Below, piece after piece: positions 57,601-64,000 of a stretch of DNA of 64,000 nucleotides. The number at the start of each line of letters is the position of its first letter. Within the stretch, counting starts at the first letter, position 1. This stretch comes from an uncultured Clostridium sp. (GTDB lineage: Bacteria; Bacillota; Clostridia; Oscillospirales; Acutalibacteraceae), in the NCBI GenBank assembly GCA_902471875.1, contig CABRLN010000009.1, positions 1 to 64,000 on the forward strand, in the 5' to 3' direction. The notes under the pieces were generated by a model. The model worked only from the letters and a program-made list of their open reading frames with translations. It was not told the origin of the DNA and ran no database searches. The translations under genes and the position numbers were made by a program.

Positions 57601-60250
57601 CAGTAATTGCTTGCACATCAGCAACAGTACCATTGCCATCGTTAGAAACATCTGCTACTGAATAGCTATTGTTTTGGTCATTACCGGTTTCTACAATTCT
57701 GTATTTTGTTCCAACAGGAATACCTTCAATGGTAGCCTTCTCACCAACCTGAAGCTGAATTAGTCCTTCACTACCCAAAATACCAGTTCTTTCACCAATT
57801 TTATAAACTAATCCTTCAGGAACATACCACTCTGCATTGCTTCCGCCAAATACATTTGCAACTTCTAATTTATAACTAAAGTATGCACCGTTTGCATTAG
57901 TACCATCATCAACTGATTTTGTAAATGCAATATCACCAACTTTAACCTTGTTAGTATAAGTTGCTGTAACCTTAACAGTGTTTGTAGAACCATCAGTATT
58001 TTCAAAAGAAAAAGCTCCGTTACTTTCAGGATTAATAGTTGCACCTGAAGTATCTACAATTTTAGTTGTTGTTGAGTAGTAATCAAGAACCTTTCTTTCT
58101 GAATCGCTTGATGTTGGTTGATTGGATGTAAGGTTTGGTAAATCAAATTTGTCAATATTATCCTTTTGTAAAAGCTGAATAGTTTTACCAACTTCAAACT
58201 GGTCGTTAAATGTACCGGACTGGTTATATAGCAATTGTACGTCACTATTACTTGTTGCTGTACCTCTACCGGTAGTTACTTTACCAGTGGTATTATCATC
58301 TTCCCAAAGGAAGTTTGTACCGCCAACACCTGACATACCGCCTGTTTGATTTTCAAACTTTTGAGCCGGTGTCGGGGTATTCGTACCCTTTTGAAGAATA
58401 TCTTTTTCACCACTTACACTTGTACGAACAAAGTCGCTGGATGAACCCGCTACTGCATTTTCGTCAGCACTTTTTGAATCTGTTTTAACATTTACATTAA
58501 AAACGTCGTTATTAGCTGTTTCTAATGTTTTAGTTTTCAAGCCAGGGTTAACATCTGATGAGTCAATTTTTTCTACAATTCTCAAAGAATTTGTCTGTGG
58601 CAATAGAAATTCAAAAGACAAGTTAGAATCATAAAGACCACGCTCAAGATAGAAAATTGTCATTGTATGTGGCTTTGATGTATCTTGCAACGATTCTCTT
58701 AATTCTGTAGAAAAGTTGGTTGTTGTCGTTGTAGCTGTAAAAGATTTTCCTGATGAATATTTATTGCTAACATCTGCATATGTTGCAGAATATGAACCAC
58801 TTGTAATTTGGCTTTGTTTAGTTGCAAGATTTATATTACCTGAAGCCTTGTTATGCGAACCACCAAGGTCAAGTGCTAAATAACCATCAATAAATACCCA
58901 AAGGTCGTCGTCACCGGTAAATTTAAATTGTAGTTGTTCACCATTTATTGTACCGCTGTCTGTCATAGCAAATTCAATGTCAAAACGGGTACCATAGCAG
59001 TTTGTAATATTGTCATTATCGCTTGGCTGTGTTTTATGGAAAGGATAATAACCATTTGAACTGTTCTTACCACTAGGGTCACAACCATGAATATTACTAC
59101 CGGCTAATATCTGACTTGTAGATACATCAAGATATCGGTTACCATCGTTTGAAGAATCATAGTAATACCAAGTATTCTTATTATCTATACCAGATTGCTT
59201 TGTTTTAGTTTGAAATTTAAGACCACTGTACTTACTCTGAAGTTTTTCATCGCTATTAGCTTCCATAAAGGCATCACTAAACTGAGGAAGTTCAACACCA
59301 TTTTGTTGTATAGTACCGTTAGCACTTAGTTTTTTATCAACTAAACCAATAGCAGCTGCATTTGTACTGGTTCCATCAGCACCATTAAATCTGTTTGCAC
59401 CGTTGGCTACACTGACAAAATGCCAAAGAGAGCTATTAGAAGTACGAGCCCATTCAATAGTACCATTAGCATCAGTACTAGCATTGCCGGCACGGAAGTT
59501 ACCTTGGAACAAAGGTGTAGCTTCAACATTTGAGCTAGTTACAGTTTTACCATCAGTTCCATTATAATGAGCTTTATACCAGTCTGTTACAGCCTGATTG
59601 TATGATTTATAAACAGTCTCATCATAGTTGGATTTAGCCTGACCATTGGTTGAATCGATTGCATAGTCAGACTTATTTGCATTAGCCTTAGCGTCTGCAA
59701 TCTGGTTTTTTGTTCTATAGTTATACATCGTAGTGTCAATCCAACCAACGTTTTCGGTTGGTATTTCACCTGTAGTTACAGTAACAGCACCATTTGAAGC
59801 TACAGTGTATTTATTACCGGACACAATATCATTAGTACTGCGATCTACAAATTCACTGCAAGTAAATTTGCCTGCTAATAAATCATTGCGAACAGTAGAA
59901 ACATTTTTCGATGTACCGCCACCGTCACTTAAACCGTAATTTTCTGTTGAAAAGAAATAACCAGTTGCGTCACTCCAACCAGTGCCGCTAGCGAAGGTTT
60001 TAGAAAAACTTCCATTAGAACCGTCCATTTTATAAACGGAAGTATAGCTACCTTTTCCCACAAAAATGTAGGCAGAAGTATTCCAACCACTGGCATTTAA
60101 GGTAATTGTTTTACCATCAAGGCTATCATATGCCCCTGCCAAAACAGCTGTGCCCAACATACAAACTGTGAATAGTGAAAGTACCATCAGAACTGAAAGC
60201 AGAACCGAAATGGTGCGTTTTGACATACGCTTTATAGTTTTCACATTCAT
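54695..60250 (-). CDS. Giant secreted fibro-slime/repeat surface protein
   Basis: 1851 aa, SD AGGAGG. Signal peptide ~1-40. Residues ~400-550 form a fibro-slime (PA14-like) domain: F-T-G-D-D-D-L-W-V-F-I-D-G near 444-456, L-D-L-G-G-S-H, then H-T-M-T-I-F-Y-L-E-R-G. After it come Cna-B/DUF7601-like modules (~555-920, with G-I-P-V-G-T-K-Y-R-I-V-E-T) and long beta-rich regions. Near the end are InlB-type repeats (Y-S-V-R-V ... W-T-V-T-G ... V-x-A-N-F). No sortase signal, dockerin or transmembrane tail, so anchoring is unexplained. Very Asn/Thr/Ser-rich. Probably an adhesive surface or extracellular matrix protein. Confidence 0.8.
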   Translation of the reverse strand: MNVKTIKRMSKRTISVLLSVLMVLSLFTVCMLGTAVLAGAYDSLDGKTITLNASGWNTSAYIFVGKGSYTSVYKMDGSNGSFSKTFASGTGWSDATGYFFSTENYGLSDGGGTSKNVSTVRNDLLAGKFTCSEFVDRSTNDIVSGNKYTVASNGAVTVTTGEIPTENVGWIDTTMYNYRTKNQIADAKANANKSDYAIDSTNGQAKSNYDETVYKSYNQAVTDWYKAHYNGTDGKTVTSSNVEATPLFQGNFRAGNASTDANGTIEWARTSNSSLWHFVSVANGANRFNGADGTSTNAAAIGLVDKKLSANGTIQQNGVELPQFSDAFMEANSDEKLQSKYSGLKFQTKTKQSGIDNKNTWYYYDSSNDGNRYLDVSTSQILAGSNIHGCDPSGKNSSNGYYPFHKTQPSDNDNITNCYGTRFDIEFAMTDSGTINGEQLQFKFTGDDDLWVFIDGYLALDLGGSHNKASGNINLATKQSQITSGSYSATYADVSNKYSSGKSFTATTTTTNFSTELRESLQDTSKPHTMTIFYLERGLYDSNLSFEFLLPQTNSLRIVEKIDSSDVNPGLKTKTLETANNDVFNVNVKTDSKSADENAVAGSSSDFVRTSVSGEKDILQKGTNTPTPAQKFENQTGGMSGVGGTNFLWEDDNTTGKVTTGRGTATSNSDVQLLYNQSGTFNDQFEVGKTIQLLQKDNIDKFDLPNLTSNQPTSSDSERKVLDYYSTTTKIVDTSGATINPESNGAFSFENTDGSTNTVKVTATYTNKVKVGDIAFTKSVDDGTNANGAYFSYKLEVANVFGGSNAEWYVPEGLVYKIGERTGILGSEGLIQLQVGEKATIEGIPVGTKYRIVETGNDQNNSYSVADVSNDGNGTVADVQAITDGIEATVSNTDTTTTVIWNFVNTKKTFTVVYRFQDRNSETGLPTTCDNHYTYFKRTMAGDLSSNKYIQNGNATDALKELVVSKAPTISNVLCDYAVSTENVEYRKIQSYDQMQTLAQPGDEFKLPEEIDGFVLSEGLDHSLIGSTAVVVTYSIKRAQYTASFTYPQNGIMAEKSVTGHFNDLIRIPYGITAPETFNGGNFRYWAKLVDIEGGSSSTRVWTPVSTDYTYAYRITDNVQIKAVYDNDSDFTQLDAPTVTDGKSYHVTGEGSGYDASAAEKIYDSYTKSDKDYTRVNVVFGSVGSQDDDTDISSIGYILIKNTGDYAKADNFNEDLLKATLNAGSSTVTDTNGKSYSALIKTYDNLNFVPSYDAETGYDYEATKWKDHYNAGNFNLTNKNRVNFVFDLLNNENTQKNYFTCYTVMTRGNYTYISNTPAYFNLAEADPSIKDNDDDTSKNYSIVSSQQYSVNGGNVITGTKAGTISTGGYRSVADGENIKFTYNPTSYTENGINYTSELESLAIGVGSNSVLTIDSNNFELFGIDPKKKDTISYTFNAKTLFGDNADPSKNRLYSVATFKVTENSTSVNVKGKTFDNGKYQVSSSVNGVYSDAIVVDYSQGATSFYVKAIANSGYKFTNWTFNGTENTDNPIKVDVADNGSMSINGTVITMDTLVANFAVETYSVRVASNNGAYGTVSATVNGVEQTGGIFTVNSGDSVVVTANPIDNATFNNWTVTGSTGTASGNTYTVTVNKDTTIQANFNGPVTDITIYVADIDGVASIYTRNSLAANWSAATLYGTYTKNGTTANLYKLTVKSNIAWMNISKNTSGENQWSPSLGSNLYDGAVFEYNANNSTGTYSKLADWTVSTKRTVKVHVDSTAVNWVKNDSAVIRMTYTDYTGNKKTVNMEWYNNGALEAYVEVSDFGNNNNVSFARVNNNGTGTASNEQSFNLANCELASGVYQITITNYTYN

Positions 60251-60395
60251 AAAATTTTAACCTCCTAAAATATATTGTTTAATAATGTTAATATGTCATC
60301 TATACTGTATGCAAAACTGATACCTGCTGACCTCCCAAGCCTTACCCAATATATAGGTTAATCTGCAAAAAGGTATAGAATCACATAATTATTAA
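60251..60395 (-). other. Long folded leader of the giant surface-protein gene
   Basis: The ~145-nt leader has CTATAC and GTATAG as outer complements about 80 nt apart. They enclose TTAACC/GGGTAA and GC-rich CTTGGGAGGTCAGCAGG, unusual in this AT-rich region. It does not match the c-di-GMP-I/II, c-di-AMP, THF or preQ1 motifs I know. Could be a regulatory RNA. Confidence 0.35.
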
Positions 60396-60402
60396 CGATA
60401 TA

Positions 60403-60431
60403 ATTATAAACTAATCAATAGCAAAAAGCAA
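60403..60431 (-). promoter_or_regulatory. Promoter of the giant surface-protein gene
   Basis: Minus strand TTGCTT (60426-60431), 17-nt spacer, TATAAT (60403-60408). A TTGACT lies 5 nt further upstream but at non-standard spacing. Confidence 0.65.
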
Positions 60432-60514
60432 GTCAAAAAAGATAAAAGTATTGTATCTTTATGATGTAAAAATATGTAAATTACACATATTATTGTTATG
60501 CTAATTAAACAAAG

Positions 60515-61024
60515 CTAATTATTTTTATATGTAAAATTATAGATAATATCACTTTCTTTAAATTTTATCTGCAAAATATTACCATTATTAGAATTTGATG
60601 TTATTTTGCAAATATTATTTGAATGTATTGTTGTGTTGCCATTTTGTTGAATATCAGGTAGTGGCTGATTTGTTGAAATTGTATTGAGAATATCATATAG
60701 CATCAACACTAAATTACTTTTAGGAAAAACAGAATCTGACGGGGTATAAGAAAGATCACCATATTTCAAAGTAAGCTGTTTTCCCTTGTAACTATAGGTT
60801 AAACCTTTTAAATTTGCTGGTTCGGCATATGTAACAATAGTTATACCCTGACCTGTGTTAACAACTGTATAGCTTTCAGTAACTTTACCAGTAGTAGCCG
60901 TAACCGTTGCGGTAAAATTACACTGCAAGGGCACTGGTTCAGTTGGTTTGCTGCAACCCGATAAAAACAGCATATGCACCATAGTAATTGCAGCTATAAT
61001 ATATGATATTATCATTTTTTTCAT
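60515..61024 (-). CDS. Lipoprotein of unknown function
   Basis: 169 aa. Lipobox L-S-G-C with Cys24 after a hydrophobic signal, so a membrane-anchored extracellular lipoprotein. Mature part: repeated beta strands (F-T-A-T-V-T-A-T, E-S-Y-T-V-V-N-T, Y-S-Y-K-G-K-Q-L-T-L-K-Y) resembling a LolA/LppX-type half-barrel, but this is only an impression. GGAGG SD at 14 nt, rather far. It lies upstream of the giant protein gene in the same direction, though that gene has its own promoter. Confidence 0.65.
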   Translation of the reverse strand: MKKMIISYIIAAITMVHMLFLSGCSKPTEPVPLQCNFTATVTATTGKVTESYTVVNTGQGITIVTYAEPANLKGLTYSYKGKQLTLKYGDLSYTPSDSVFPKSNLVLMLYDILNTISTNQPLPDIQQNGNTTIHSNNICKITSNSNNGNILQIKFKESDIIYNFTYKNN

Positions 61025-61197
61025 AGCTTTTATTTTGTCCTCCTCTATTAAATTTTATTTTAATATAATACTAACATGCAATAAAAAGATTTATAGATAT
61101 TCTTATTGCATGTTAGTATAAAACTATTGCCATGGAAATAACTATTTATTTTACCATCACTATATAGAATTATGTTTTTAGACATAAAAAAATACCC

Positions 61198-61246
61198 TTG
61201 GCATAAAATATACCCAAAAAGTTATTGTCGGGTATATTTATGCCAA
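61198..61246 (-). terminator. Terminator of the P-loop gene
   Basis: TTGGCATAAAATATACCC (61198-61215) pairs almost perfectly with 61230-61246. The minus-strand transcript continues past the stem into a short T-containing tail. 38 nt past the stop codon at 61284. Confidence 0.8.
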
Positions 61247-61283
61247 AGGCAAAAAGTATTGAAATAAAATTTCAAAATATTAA

Positions 61284-61700
61284 TTAAAGCTCAGACAGTT
61301 CAGCATCAATGTCCTCAGGCAAATCATCTTTACCTGCAGAAATAAGAAGAGTTATATTTGTTTCAGAATTTTCTGAAAGAACCTTTAACTTGCTTACAAA
61401 AGCTTTTAAGTCATCTTTGTTGTCAGAACAAATTTTAAAAGTTGAGTCGACAAAAATATCTGTAACATCGTAGTTACCTGCACAAATACCGCTAATAAAA
61501 CCAAACAAAACATCATAACCCTGAATTTGATATTGGTCTGTGTCAATTAGTCGTGCCTTATGTGTAACATCATATGTAAGTTTTGCTCCCTTTTCTATAA
61601 CTACAACATTACCTGTTGACTTTGTTACAGCCTCGTTAGCAAGAGCAATTAACTTCTTTGTTTTGCCGGAACCTTTAATTCCAATTAATAAAGTTACCAT
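61284..61700 (-). CDS. Small P-loop ATPase-like protein
   Basis: 138 aa. Walker A G-I-K-G-S-G-K-T at 7-14 and a probable Walker B D-I-F-V-D-S near 80-86. The remainder is a compact alpha/beta fold with an acidic end. Short conserved proteins of this kind occur in Clostridia and are sometimes labelled ATP-binding; role unknown. SD AGGAGG. 100 nt after pgi with an inverted repeat between them. Confidence 0.65.
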   Translation of the reverse strand: MVTLLIGIKGSGKTKKLIALANEAVTKSTGNVVVIEKGAKLTYDVTHKARLIDTDQYQIQGYDVLFGFISGICAGNYDVTDIFVDSTFKICSDNKDDLKAFVSKLKVLSENSETNITLLISAGKDDLPEDIDAELSEL

Positions 61701-61727
61701 AATAATTTCCTCCTATATATCCACCTT

Positions 61728-61768
61728 ATAGGTGTGTAAAAAAACTTATCTTTTTTGTACACACCTAT
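61728..61768 (-). other. Inverted repeat between pgi and the P-loop gene
   Basis: Perfect 11-bp arms ATAGGTGTGTA (61728-61738) and TACACACCTAT (61758-61768) with an A/T-rich 19-nt loop. No U-tract follows, so a processing or regulatory hairpin is as likely as a terminator for pgi. Confidence 0.55.
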
Positions 61769-61800
61769 GGCATTAAGTTTTTATTAAAATATATTTCTAA

Positions 61801-63138
61801 TCAGTTCAGACGAGCCTCAAGAGCCGCTTTTTCTGATTCGTATCCAGGTTTGCCAAGCAAAGCAAACATATTCTTCTTGTAGCTTTCAACACCAGGCTGG
61901 TTAAATGGATTTATAGCTAACAAATAACCGCTGATTGCACAAGCTTTTTCAAAGAAATAGATAAGGTAGCCAAGCTCTGACTCGGTCATTTCTTCAATCT
62001 CAAGAATAACATTAGGAACACCGCCGTCGTTATGGGCAAGCACTGTACCTTGAAAAGCCTTTTTGTTTACAAAATCCATTGTTTTACCTGAAAGGAAATT
62101 AAGACCGTCAATATTGCCTTCAATTTCTTCAAGTACTATTTCCCTTTTTGGCTTTTTAATGTTTACAACAGTTTCAAACATACATCTTGTACCCTCTTGG
62201 ATAAACTGACCCATGGAATGAAGATCCGTTGAGAATACTACACCAGTCGGGAACAAACCCTTATTGTCTTTGCCTTCACTTTCTCCAAACAGTTGCTTGT
62301 ACCACTCTGTCATCATTGTAAATGCAGGCTCATAGCTAACCAAAATTTCAACGCTCTTACCCTTTCTATTAAGAATATTTCTTGTTGCTGCGTATTTGTA
62401 ACAATCGTTTGTAGCAAGATCGTCATTGTTAAAATCGTTTTGAGCCTTCTGTGCACCTGCCATAAGAGCATCAATGTCTGCACCTGATACAGCTATTGGC
62501 AAAAGACCAACTGCTGTAAGAACAGAAAAACGACCGCCAACATCGTCAGGAACAACAAAGGTTTCGTAGCCCTCTTCATCTGCCAAAGCCTTTAGTGTAC
62601 CCTTAGCCTTGTCTGTTGTACAGAAAATTCTCTCTTTAGCCCCGTCTTTGCCATATTTCTTTTCAAGCATTTCTCTGAATACTCTGAAAGCGATGGCAGG
62701 CTCTGTAGTAGTACCTGATTTTGAAATCATATTTATAGATACATCTCTACCTTCGCAAATATCCATAATCTCTGCAAGATATGATGAACTTATGCTGTTA
62801 CCTACATAGTAAATATCAGGTGTATCTTTCTTTTTAGCATTATAGTTTTGTGAGTGAATAAATTCAATAGCTGCTCTTGCACCTAAATAAGAACCACCAA
62901 TACCTATAACAATAAAAACATCTGTATTGCTCTTGATTTTTTCAGCCGCAGCCTTAATACGAGCAAACTCCTCTTTATCATAGTCAGTTGGCAGTGTAAG
63001 CCATCCGATAAAGTCATTGCCCAAACCTGTACCATTATGAAGTGTGTCATGTGCAGCCTTAACCTGAGAAGCTATGGCTGTATATTCTTCACTGCTTACA
63101 AAGCCTGACAAATATTTGTCTGAAAATGTTGTTGCCAT
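61801..63138 (-). CDS. pgi: Glucose-6-phosphate isomerase
   Basis: 445 aa from the ATG at 63138 with AGGAGG 7 nt upstream; the frame is open to 63174 through the SD. Interconverts glucose-6-P and fructose-6-P in glycolysis. Family features: [12 protein letters not shown] near 72-83, [12 protein letters not shown] (phosphate-binding), [12 protein letters not shown] and a C-terminal [12 protein letters not shown] signature. Length fits the short Firmicutes form. Confidence 0.97.
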   Translation of the reverse strand: MATTFSDKYLSGFVSSEEYTAIASQVKAAHDTLHNGTGLGNDFIGWLTLPTDYDKEEFARIKAAAEKIKSNTDVFIVIGIGGSYLGARAAIEFIHSQNYNAKKKDTPDIYYVGNSISSSYLAEIMDICEGRDVSINMISKSGTTTEPAIAFRVFREMLEKKYGKDGAKERIFCTTDKAKGTLKALADEEGYETFVVPDDVGGRFSVLTAVGLLPIAVSGADIDALMAGAQKAQNDFNNDDLATNDCYKYAATRNILNRKGKSVEILVSYEPAFTMMTEWYKQLFGESEGKDNKGLFPTGVVFSTDLHSMGQFIQEGTRCMFETVVNIKKPKREIVLEEIEGNIDGLNFLSGKTMDFVNKKAFQGTVLAHNDGGVPNVILEIEEMTESELGYLIYFFEKACAISGYLLAINPFNQPGVESYKKNMFALLGKPGYESEKAALEARLN

Positions 63139-63187
63139 TTCATGTCCTCCTAAACATCTTGTATATCTGTACAAGTATTATGTTTAT

Positions 63188-63216
63188 ATAATACAATATT
63201 TCCTCTCTGTTTTCAA
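63188..63216 (-). promoter_or_regulatory. pgi promoter
   Basis: Minus strand TTGAAA (63211-63216), 17-nt spacer, TATTAT (63188-63193). The leader has a small CTTGTA/TACAAG hairpin. The rest of the gap up to 63461 is AT-rich with nothing else seen. Confidence 0.75.
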
Positions 63217-63461
63217 GTTAGTAATGTAAAATTTAATAACTTTTTTATATTTTAAAGGTGTTTTTTATATTTTTTATTACATTGTCAAAATTATTAGTGC
63301 AATTAAAGCCACTTAATTATAATAAATAACTATAGCTGAACTATAGCCTGAAAAAATATTTAATCCAATAACCTATTTTGTTGAATGCAACATTTCTAGC
63401 CATATATATTCAAAATATTATAATTTAATATATCCTATTTATATATGGTATTTTCTTAAAA

Positions 63462-64000
63462 TTACACCAGTACTGCAAGGTCTGTTTTTTCATATCGGTT
63501 ATGACCTTGCAAGCTCTTTTTGTAATTCCAGCATTTAATAGCATCATCTAATGATTTATTTTTATTATCTTCAAAAAAATCACGAACATAGGCGTTATAT
63601 TCAAATTGCTTGTCGATTTTTGTTTTTCCCTTTTTCTTATCTTCTAAAATTTGATAATATGCATCAATTGCCTCTTTATAGGTTTTACCTGTGTTTGATT
63701 TTAACCATTTTTGAAAAGCAACATTAAATGAAAAGCTTTTACCAATTTTCTCTTTAAAAAAAGCTCGGTGTTTTTCACTGCACACAAAGTTCGGTTCTAT
63801 TTTTGCACCTTCGTCGATTACGCCAACATTTTTTGTGCTTTTGTTTTTTTGTGTAACAGTAGATAGTATTTCTCCTTTATCAAGAAAATATGCAATTCTG
63901 TCAGTCAGCTCTATTTTTCCACCTGAAACAGGCAATCCGTTTTCTCTGCAAAAAGCAACTAATTCTTCTTTTAAATAATAAAAGCTTCTAAAGGTATTTT
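63462..64000 (-). CDS. SAP-domain/DUF6434-like protein, 5' end beyond the window
   Basis: At least 179 residues; the frame stays open to the window edge at 64000, reading N-T-F-R-S-F-Y-Y-L-K-E-E-L before the TTG at 63935, so the true start lies outside. Y-L-K-E-E-L-V-A-F-C-R-E-N-G-L-P-V-S-G-G-K-I-E-L-T-D-R-I is a SAP-type helix-extended-helix motif. The following F-C-S-E-K-H ... F-Q-K-W-L-K-S-N-T-G-K-T-Y matches DUF6434. Possibly DNA/RNA binding. Confidence 0.7.
   Translation of the reverse strand, partial: NTFRSFYYLKEELVAFCRENGLPVSGGKIELTDRIAYFLDKGEILSTVTQKNKSTKNVGVIDEGAKIEPNFVCSEKHRAFFKEKIGKSFSFNVAFQKWLKSNTGKTYKEAIDAYYQILEDKKKGKTKIDKQFEYNAYVRDFFEDNKNKSLDDAIKCWNYKKSLQGHNRYEKTDLAVLV

Overview
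The window looks like chromosome of a low-GC, Gram-positive gut Clostridia/Oscillospiraceae-type bacterium (Ruminococcus-like). The reasons are AT-rich intergenic DNA, strong SD sequences, TTGACA-N17-TATAAT promoters, AddAB rather than RecBCD, dockerin-bearing secreted proteins, a CBM21-type starch-binding protein and a Tn4451-type mobilizable element. The species cannot be fixed from the sequence alone. Most genes lie on the minus strand.

Layout. 1-3.7 kb: a surface redox pair (ferric-reductase-like membrane protein with an FMN-binding tail, and a wall-anchored Tp47-like protein) behind a promoter carrying two copies of a GTTAG-N6-CTAAC palindrome. 3.8-8 kb: prfC, hemW, tRNA-Thr(CGT) and an XRE regulator with a likely self-operator. 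8-13.2 kb: purine operon purC-purF-purB-purA. 13.3-16.1 kb: glycosyltransferase, papain-like protein and an MprF-like membrane protein. 16.4-23.3 kb: two flavoproteins, DUF368, VanZ-like, MATE and mntP. 23.6-24.7 kb: a double-CBM21 secreted protein behind a damaged dockerin gene. 25.1-36.4 kb: addB-addA, typA-exonuclease and an SplB-like radical SAM protein. 36.4-38.8 kb: a SUKH-family gene, a small membrane protein and a membrane-anchored extracellular protein.

38.9-52.5 kb is an integrated mobilizable element with visibly higher GC than its surroundings. It has a large serine recombinase (TnpX type), TnpW-like, MOBP relaxase, MobC, an oriT-like palindrome cluster and TnpV. Its cargo is a type I restriction-modification operon (HTH-hsdM-hsdS-DUF3800-DUF6602-hsdR) in which two extra nuclease-like genes sit between hsdS and hsdR. 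This is the best candidate in the window for an extended defence system. The element is bracketed by two inverted copies of a hairpin repeat with shared flanks and loop but different, internally complementary arms.

52.5-64 kb: a BspA-LRR/FIVAR/dockerin protein, a free-standing 43-aa peptide gene with its own promoter and terminator (absent from simple ORF calls), a 1851-aa fibro-slime surface protein with a long folded leader, a lipoprotein, a small P-loop protein, pgi, and a SAP/DUF6434 gene running off the right edge.

The host genes are mostly housekeeping (translation factors, purine synthesis, repair, glycolysis) mixed with secreted or surface proteins that suggest life on polysaccharides. 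The IME adds horizontally acquired defence. All functional calls come from recognition of protein motifs by eye; no database search was run.
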